Shown: positions 59,188 to 64,000 of the stretch, piece by piece | Layout of the letters: every line of letters starts with the position of its first letter | Position numbering within the stretch: the stretch's first letter is position 1 | From: Palleronia sp. THAF1 | GTDB taxonomy: Bacteria > Pseudomonadota > Alphaproteobacteria > Rhodobacterales > Rhodobacteraceae | Direction of reading: 5' to 3' | DNA length: 64,000 bases | NCBI RefSeq assembly: GCF_009363795.1 | Contig: NZ_CP045420.1 | Coordinates: forward strand, 2,585,001 to 2,649,000 | Position numbers and translations under genes: made by a program | The notes under the pieces: generated by a model | What the model saw: only the letters and a program-made list of their open reading frames with translations | The model's database searches: none | Told to the model about the DNA's origin: nothing

Positions 59188-60155
59188 CCCCGAACCTCAA
59201 CGCCTATCTCTACTTCGAGGCCGTCGCGCGGCGCGGGACCATCACCCGCGCCGCCGAGGAGCTTTCGGTCTCGCCGTCCGCCGTCAGCCAGCAGGTCAAG
59301 CTGCTGGAGCAACGTCTGGGCATCAAGCTGTTCCGCCGCGAGGGCCGCGCCCTGTCGCTGACGTTGGAGGGCGAGCAGCTTTACCAATCCTCGACCACCG
59401 CCTTGCGCTTACTTCGCGACGCCGGGCGGCACCTTGGCAAGACGCGCGAGACGCATCGCCTGAACCTGCGCGTGACGCCCAGTTTCGGGGTGCGCTGGCT
59501 GGGGCCGCGTCTGGCTGATTTCGTGGCGCGCCATCCCGATTGGGATCTGCGCATCGACGCCGCCCCCGATCCCACTGATTTCGAGCGTGAGATCATGGAT
59601 CTGGATATTCGCTACGGCGCGGGCGACTGGCAGGGACTGCACGCGCAGGACGTGGTGCCTGACCATGTGCTACCGCTGTGCAGCCCGGATTATCTGGCAG
59701 AACTGAAGAGCGATGCAGGTCCCGCCATGATGCTGGATCAGGCCCGCCTGATCGACAGCGCGCGGGCCGTTTGCCAGTGGGACTTCTGGCTTCTGCAAAA
59801 CGGCATTCAGACGCAGGCCAACCGCAAGTCGATCCTCATGGACCGCTCATCCATGGCGCTGCAATTGGCGCTGGACGGGGCGGGGATCGTGCTGGAATCA
59901 CTGGCGCTGGCGCTGCCGGAAGTGACCGAGGGGCGACTGGTCCCTGTGCTGTCCGATGTGCCGGTGCTCAGCTTCCCCTCCTACCGCGCCATCTGCCCTG
60001 CCCGGAACCTGAACCGCCGTGCTGTACGGCAGTTTTTGGGTTGGCTGGACGACGCCGTGGCCGAGCACGCGACGCAGGTGGACGCAGTGCTCAGGCGTCA
60101 CGGGCTAACGGTTCAGACGCTTGGCTTCGACGGTAGTCAGTTGATCGCGCCCTAG
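59184..60155 (+). CDS. LysR-family transcriptional regulator (GcvA-like)
   Basis: A 323-residue LysR protein. Helix-turn-helix residues 5-62 include YFEAVARRGTITRAAEELS, VSPSAVSQQVKLLE and LGIKLFRR; the effector domain starts near residue 92 with LRVTPSFGVRWLGPRL and has DLDIRYGAGDW, as in the GcvA group. GTG start overlaps the FAH stop. It may sense a sugar acid or product and add a second layer of control. The 3' end overlaps the convergent SDR gene by four bases. Confidence 0.87.
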   Translation: MTPNLNAYLYFEAVARRGTITRAAEELSVSPSAVSQQVKLLEQRLGIKLFRREGRALSLTLEGEQLYQSSTTALRLLRDAGRHLGKTRETHRLNLRVTPSFGVRWLGPRLADFVARHPDWDLRIDAAPDPTDFEREIMDLDIRYGAGDWQGLHAQDVVPDHVLPLCSPDYLAELKSDAGPAMMLDQARLIDSARAVCQWDFWLLQNGIQTQANRKSILMDRSSMALQLALDGAGIVLESLALALPEVTEGRLVPVLSDVPVLSFPSYRAICPARNLNRRAVRQFLGWLDDAVAEHATQVDAVLRRHGLTVQTLGFDGSQLIAP

Positions 60156-60904
60156 TGGATCAGCGACCCGCCGTTCACGTCGATTTCCGAGCCGGTTACA
60201 TAGGCCGACAGGTCCGAGGCCAGGAACAGCGCACAACCCGCAACGTCAGACGCTTCCCCGGCGCGCCCCATGGGGATGCCGGCCTTGATCTGCTCCATCA
60301 TCTCGTCGGTCAACATTCCGCCGGTGATATCCGTCGCGATGAACCCCGGACAGATCGCGTTCGAGCGGATGCCATCGGGCGCCAATTCCCGCGCCATGGC
60401 CTTCGTCAGCCCCAGCACACCGGCCTTGGCCGCCGAATAATGCGGCCCGCCGAAGATGCCGCCACCGCGCTGCGCCGACACGGATGACATCTGCACCAGC
60501 TTGCCCGACTTACGCTCCCGCATGTGCGGGATGACGGCCTGGCTCATGTGCAGGGTGCCCAGCAGGTTCACGTCCAGCACCGCGTCGTAGTTCTCGTGGC
60601 TGATGTCCATAATCTTCAGCGGCTGGGTGATGCCTGCGTTGTTGACCAGAATGTCGATCTGGCCGAACGCCTCCAGCGCGGCAGCGACGGCGACGTCGCA
60701 GTCTTCCTTGCGGGTGACATCGCAGGCCAGACCGATGTGCTCGTCCCCGATATCGGCGGCGGCATCTTCGGCCTTCGCAGCATCTAGATCAAGGATCGCG
60801 ATGCGTGCGCCGTGGGCCGCGAAGAGTTGCGCGGTCGCCTTGCCCAGGCCCCGCGGGCTGGCGGCCCCTGTGATGATGGCGGTCTGTCCGTCCAGAAGCT
60901 TCAT
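60152..60904 (-). CDS. SDR-family oxidoreductase (FabG-like)
   Basis: A 250-residue classical SDR. TGAASPRGLGKATAQLF is the cofactor site, NNAGITQ near residue 86, Ser in QMSSVSAQRGGG near residue 138, YSAAKAG near residue 153, and the tail SGSEIDVNGGSL is FabG-like. It is encoded with a 3-hydroxyisobutyrate-type dehydrogenase and a split transketolase, so a sugar alcohol or sugar-acid substrate is more likely than a fatty-acid one (inference). Confidence 0.83.
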   Translation of the reverse strand: MKLLDGQTAIITGAASPRGLGKATAQLFAAHGARIAILDLDAAKAEDAAADIGDEHIGLACDVTRKEDCDVAVAAALEAFGQIDILVNNAGITQPLKIMDISHENYDAVLDVNLLGTLHMSQAVIPHMRERKSGKLVQMSSVSAQRGGGIFGGPHYSAAKAGVLGLTKAMARELAPDGIRSNAICPGFIATDITGGMLTDEMMEQIKAGIPMGRAGEASDVAGCALFLASDLSAYVTGSEIDVNGGSLIH

Positions 60905-60914
60905 TGTCGGTATC

Positions 60915-61802
60915 CTAATCCTTGTGAACGGGATGGCCGGTCAGCGCCTCATAGGCGCGGATCACGGCGCTGTCGTCTTCGCGGCCCAGGCCCATGCCGC
61001 TTGCGCCGATCATCATCTGGTAAGCGGCAGCGGCCAGCGGCACCGGCGCGCCGCTATCCCGCGCAGTTTGCACCACAAGACCCAGATCCTTGATGAAGAT
61101 ATCGACGGTTGACGTCGCTGTCGCGCCGGTCGTCATCATACGCGGCGCGCGATCATCCATCATCCAGCTTTGCCCGGCAGAACTGGACACGATGTCGAAC
61201 AGCGTCTGCGGATCGCACCCGGCTTTCGCGCCGAAGGCCATCAGCTCGGCAGCGGCGACAAGATGCACCCCGGCGGCAAGCTGGTGAACGACCTTGTAAG
61301 TCGCGCCCAACCCGGCCTCATCCCCCAGCCGGTGAACCTTTTTCGAGATTGCAGCCAGCACCGTATCGGCCCGGTCGAATGCCACTTGCGGGCCGGACGC
61401 CATGATTGTCAGCCTCCCATCATCGGCCCCGACCTGACCGCCGGAAACGGGCGCGTCGAGCATCGTGTGACCCTGCTCGGCCAGCCTTGCAGCAATCGCC
61501 CGCGCCTCTGAAGGCGCCACGGTAGAAGACAAGATAACGACCGCACCCGGTGCCAAAGCGTCGGTGACGCCGGCGAACAGCGCCGCTTCGGCCTGCGCGG
61601 CGGTGGCGACCATGACCAGCAGCAGATCGCAGTCTGCGACGACGTGGGCAGCGTCCTCTCCGGTCGAGCCGCCCTCCTGTGCGAAGCGGGCGCGCGCACC
61701 CTCGGACAGGTCGAACCCGGCCAATGGAATGCCCGCCGCCATGATGTTGCGGGCCATGCCCTGACCCATCGCGCCCAGCCCGATCATCGCGGTCCCGGTC
61801 AT
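60915..61802 (-). CDS. NAD(P)-dependent 3-hydroxyacid dehydrogenase, 3-hydroxyisobutyrate dehydrogenase family
   Basis: A 295-residue protein, the fourth of this family in the window. GLGAMGQGMARN near residue 8, SSTVAPSEARAIA near residue 93, loop DAPVSGGQVGADDG near residue 117, and the Lys in GATYKVVHQLAAGVH near residue 170 are present. The SGG loop and the VHQLAAGVHL stretch place it nearer to the LtnD-like protein at 18253 than to the two PLGRTP-type paralogues. Substrate unknown. A ten-base gap separates it from the SDR downstream. Confidence 0.84.
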   Translation of the reverse strand: MTGTAMIGLGAMGQGMARNIMAAGIPLAGFDLSEGARARFAQEGGSTGEDAAHVVADCDLLLVMVATAAQAEAALFAGVTDALAPGAVVILSSTVAPSEARAIAARLAEQGHTMLDAPVSGGQVGADDGRLTIMASGPQVAFDRADTVLAAISKKVHRLGDEAGLGATYKVVHQLAAGVHLVAAAELMAFGAKAGCDPQTLFDIVSSSAGQSWMMDDRAPRMMTTGATATSTVDIFIKDLGLVVQTARDSGAPVPLAAAAYQMMIGASGMGLGREDDSAVIRAYEALTGHPVHKD

Positions 61803-61803
61803 T

Positions 61804-62847
61804 CTAAGCGTTCAACCATGACTTGATCGACGCGCAGATGCGCGGAACGGTGATCCCGTACTGATCGTGCAGCGTCGGCAGCGCGCCCGCGTCAAGAAAC
61901 GCGTCCGGCAGGGCGATCTGGCGGAAGGGCACATGCACCTGCGCGCGCATCAACGCACCCGCGACGGCCTCTCCCAGCCCCCCGGTGATTGAGTGGTTCT
62001 CTGCCGCGACGACCAGCCGCCCGCCCTTGGCGGCCTCGGCGCAGATGGTTTCGGCGTCCAGCGGTTTGATCGTGGGCGAGTGCAGCACCGCGCAGGATAT
62101 GCCGTCGTTGGCCAGCGCCTTCGCCGCATCCAAAGCGCGCATCGTCATGAACCCGGACGAGACGATCAGCACGTCCGTCCCGTCGACGATCATCTGTGCC
62201 TTCCCCAGTTTGAACCGATAGCCGTATTCGCCCAGCACGTTCGGCACCTTGCCCCGCAGAAGGCGCATGTAGACCGGGCCGGGCGTGTCGGCGATGGCGC
62301 GGGTCGCTTGGTCAATGTCCACCGCGTCGCAGGGGTCCAGCACCGTCAGGCCCGGCATCCCGCGCATGATCGCCAGATCCTCGGTCGCTTGGTGGCTGGG
62401 GCCGTAGCCGGTCGACAGACCGGGCAAAGCACAGCAAATCTTGACCGGCAGGTTTTCCTCGGCAATCGCCATGGCGATGAAATCATAGGCGCGGCGCGCC
62501 GCGAAGACGGCGTAGGTGGTGGCGAACGGCACGAAACCCTCGCGCGCCAGACCGGCGGCGGCGGACATCAACAGCGCCTCTGCCATGCCCATCTGGTAGA
62601 AACGGTCTGGATGCGCCTCGGCAAAGATGTGCAGATCGGTGTATTTCGACAGATCGGCGGACAGCCCGACGATATCGTCGCGCGTCTTCGCCAGATCGAC
62701 CAGCGCGTGACCGAACGGCGCCGCCACCGTGTCGCGTCCTTCCGCGTCGAGCGAGGCGATCATCGCGCTGGTGGCGACGCGCTCTCCATCCGGGACCGAA
62801 CGCGGCGTGTATTTCGACTTGCGACGAGAGGAGGCGGGGATGTTCAC
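61804..62847 (-). CDS. Transketolase C-terminal subunit (split transketolase)
   Basis: A 347-residue protein equal to the pyrimidine and C-terminal domains of transketolase. ATSAMIASL near residue 26, GLSADLSKYTDL near residue 60, FYQMGMAEALLMSAAAGLA with the catalytic ThDP Glu in MGMAEA near residue 83, and the C-terminal HDQYGI follow. With the N-terminal subunit it forms a complete ThDP enzyme. Start GTG at 62847 overlaps the partner's stop. It could be the apulose-4-phosphate transketolase subunit AptB, since D-apionate genes are in the window, or another ketose transketolase. Confidence 0.83.
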   Translation of the reverse strand: MNIPASSRRKSKYTPRSVPDGERVATSAMIASLDAEGRDTVAAPFGHALVDLAKTRDDIVGLSADLSKYTDLHIFAEAHPDRFYQMGMAEALLMSAAAGLAREGFVPFATTYAVFAARRAYDFIAMAIAEENLPVKICCALPGLSTGYGPSHQATEDLAIMRGMPGLTVLDPCDAVDIDQATRAIADTPGPVYMRLLRGKVPNVLGEYGYRFKLGKAQMIVDGTDVLIVSSGFMTMRALDAAKALANDGISCAVLHSPTIKPLDAETICAEAAKGGRLVVAAENHSITGGLGEAVAGALMRAQVHVPFRQIALPDAFLDAGALPTLHDQYGITVPRICASIKSWLNA

Positions 62848-63695
62848 AGCGGCGTCTCCTGATCCAGATGGGCAATGGCCTTGGCCCATTCGTCGGCCTC
62901 GACCCGAATGAAATGGGTGCTCTCGCGGGTTTCCAGGAACGGCACGCCCTTGCACATCTTGGTGCGGCAGATGATGACGCGCGGCTGATCGCCCGGATGG
63001 TTGCGCGCGGCGTCGAAGGCGGCGACCAGCGCGTCCAGATCGTTGCCGTCAACCTCTTGCGCGTGCCAGCCGAACGCGGCCCATTTCGGGGCCTCTTCCG
63101 CGGTGGCCAGTGCGTCCAGCGTGGGGCCGTCCGCCTGCTGGTTGTTGAAATCGACGATGGCGATCAGGTTATCCAGCTTCCACTGCACGGCAGACATGAC
63201 TGCCTCCCAGGTGGAGCCTTCGCCCAGCTCGCCATCCGACAGAAGGTTGTAGACGAAGGCGTCCGACGTCTTGTGCTTTAGCCCCAGCGCGGCCCCTACG
63301 GCGATGCCCAGACCGTGGCCCAACGAGCCGCCCGTGATCTCCATCCCCGGCGTGTAGGACGCCATGCCGGACATGGGCATACGGCTGTCGTCCATCCCGT
63401 AGGTCTCGATCTCGTCTTCGGGCAGGATGCCAGCCTCTAGCAGAGCCGCGTAGAGGGCAATCGCGTAGTGGCCGATGGACAGGTAGAAGCGGTCGCGCCC
63501 CTCCCATTCGGGATCATCGGCGCGGTAGGTCATCGCGTGGAAGTAGGACGTGGCAAGCACATCCGCGACGCCCAATGCCTGCCCGATATATCCCTGCCCC
63601 TGCACCTCTGCCATACGCAGGGCATACCGCCGGATCGCCCAGGCACGGCGCGCAAGGCTGACGTTGGATCCAGAAATGTCGCGTTGATCTGGCAA
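62844..63695 (-). CDS. Transketolase N-terminal subunit (split transketolase)
   Basis: A 283-residue ThDP-binding half. GHGLGIAVGAALG near residue 125, the ThDP motif SDGELGEGSTWEA near residue 155 ending at VDFNNQQADG, and SIGHYAIALYAAL near residue 77 are typical of the split family, where GDG often reads SDG. I chose the TTG at 63695 because GGGAGAG stands just ahead; the frame is open to a TTG at 63737 and a GTG at 63710. First gene of a minus-strand group with the other subunit, a dehydrogenase and an SDR. Confidence 0.83.
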   Translation of the reverse strand: MPDQRDISGSNVSLARRAWAIRRYALRMAEVQGQGYIGQALGVADVLATSYFHAMTYRADDPEWEGRDRFYLSIGHYAIALYAALLEAGILPEDEIETYGMDDSRMPMSGMASYTPGMEITGGSLGHGLGIAVGAALGLKHKTSDAFVYNLLSDGELGEGSTWEAVMSAVQWKLDNLIAIVDFNNQQADGPTLDALATAEEAPKWAAFGWHAQEVDGNDLDALVAAFDAARNHPGDQPRVIICRTKMCKGVPFLETRESTHFIRVEADEWAKAIAHLDQETPL

Positions 63696-63774
63696 GACGG
63701 TCTCTCCCACGTCGCTATCGGGGAACAGTCGCTGCAAGTTACGGCCTGCGACAAGCGGGAAATCGTAAAGGACT

Positions 63775-63791
63775 GTTTAGCACAGCTTAAC
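63775..63791. promoter_or_regulatory. GTTTAGC-ACA-GCTTAAC near-palindrome in the divergent promoter
   Basis: A 17-base inverted repeat with one mismatch, midway in the 174-base gap between the transketolase gene and the plus-strand gene at 63870. Placement suits an operator for both. It is unlike TGGTATACCA, so another regulator (LacI- or DeoR-like) is possible. Confidence 0.4.
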
Positions 63792-63869
63792 GACTGCGTT
63801 GGAAAACATGATGGTTCTCTGCCATCGCCCGCCGTTATCGTGGCTTGACCCCACTGGAAGGCGCACGCC

Positions 63870-64000
63870 ATGAACCTGTCCGCAATGCTCGCCAAACGCA
63901 CCGCCGAAGGCCGCCCCGTTCGCATCGGCCTGATCGGCGCGGGCAAGTTTGGCTCCATGATCCTGGCTCAAGCGCAGCACATCGACGGCTATCACATCGT
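63870..64000 (+). CDS. NAD(P)-binding oxidoreductase, homoserine-dehydrogenase-like (partial)
   Basis: The first 43 codons of a gene cut by the window edge. It starts MNLSAMLAKRTAEGRP followed by the Rossmann motif IGLIGAGKFGSM, an opening I associate with a group of sugar-cluster oxidoreductases annotated as homoserine-dehydrogenase- or SAF-domain-like. GGAAG lies five to ten bases before the ATG. Divergent from the split transketolase. Its full domain make-up cannot be seen. Confidence 0.6.
   Translation, partial: MNLSAMLAKRTAEGRPVRIGLIGAGKFGSMILAQAQHIDGYHI

Noticed and set aside
1-64000. CRISPR array, prophage, rRNA or integrase-bearing island
   Set aside because: No regular direct repeats, phage structural genes, rRNA-like sequence or integrase were seen; the two tRNA genes have no visible attachment-site copies.

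Overview
The window is GC-rich, densely packed DNA from a Rhodobacterales-type alphaproteobacterium, probably of the Roseobacter group. The basis is the gene content (YcgN-type Cys-cluster protein, DinB with an N-terminal zinc-finger-like segment, TRAP and TTT transporters, ScfR-like TTGCAA palindrome, RuBisCO-like protein) and the very frequent ATGA/GTGA stop-start overlaps. No rRNA, CRISPR array or prophage was seen. Two tRNA genes (Arg-ACG, Val-GAC) lie in the left third.

Region 1 (1-18.1 kb) is mostly housekeeping: a MaoC hydratase, ribF, a YcgN protein, threonine aldolase, an alpha/beta hydrolase with a DsbA-fold isomerase, prs, an aldehyde dehydrogenase, a CoA transferase, tRNA-Arg, glutathionyl-hydroquinone reductase, a divergent mnmC2-like/mnmD pair, a DMT permease, rpmJ, tRNA-Val, N-formylglutamate amidohydrolase, a divergent Nudix/dinB pair, a lytic transglycosylase and a PfkB kinase.

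Region 2 (18.2-27.0 kb) is one tightly coupled plus-strand operon for acid sugars. It contains an L-threonate dehydrogenase-like enzyme, OtnK, OtnC, OtnI, a RuBisCO-like protein that keeps the carbamylated-Lys/Asp/Glu metal site, a second acid-sugar kinase (OiaK type), an ApnO-type D-apionate oxidoisomerase, a 2-hydroxyacid dehydrogenase and an HpcH/HpaI aldolase. This predicts use of four-carbon acid sugars and of D-apionate, which derives from the plant branched sugar apiose.

Region 3 (27.3-35.9 kb) is a decaying tricarboxylate-type locus. A TcuA-like flavoprotein, a TctC binding protein, a TctD-like response regulator and a TctE-like kinase carry five in-frame nonsense codons between them, with no frameshift. 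A PrpF gene and the 5' part of tctC are also deleted, and a transposase fragment sits at the right edge. A GntR regulator, an AbrB-family membrane protein and a TctA-TctB fusion remain open.

Region 4 (35.9-64 kb) is a large sugar-acid catabolic region: DenD, a XylX-like FAH protein, a GlcD/Dld-type oxidase, LysE, 3-hydroxyisobutyrate dehydrogenase-family reductases, RraA, AzlCD, an IlvD/XylD-type dehydratase, SDRs, UxaA, an enolase-superfamily dehydratase, a DctPQM TRAP importer, a GntR and a LysR regulator, an Lra6-like FAH hydrolase and a split transketolase. A low-GC orphan ORF lies at 41.2-41.7 kb.

Regions 2 and 4 are tied together by a perfect palindrome, TGGTATACCA. It occurs six times, all in four promoter regions (18.2, 40.1, 44.07 and 57.5-57.6 kb). 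It resembles the operators known for UxuR/ExuR-type GntR regulators, and the GntR gene at 57.7 kb is the best candidate for the regulator.
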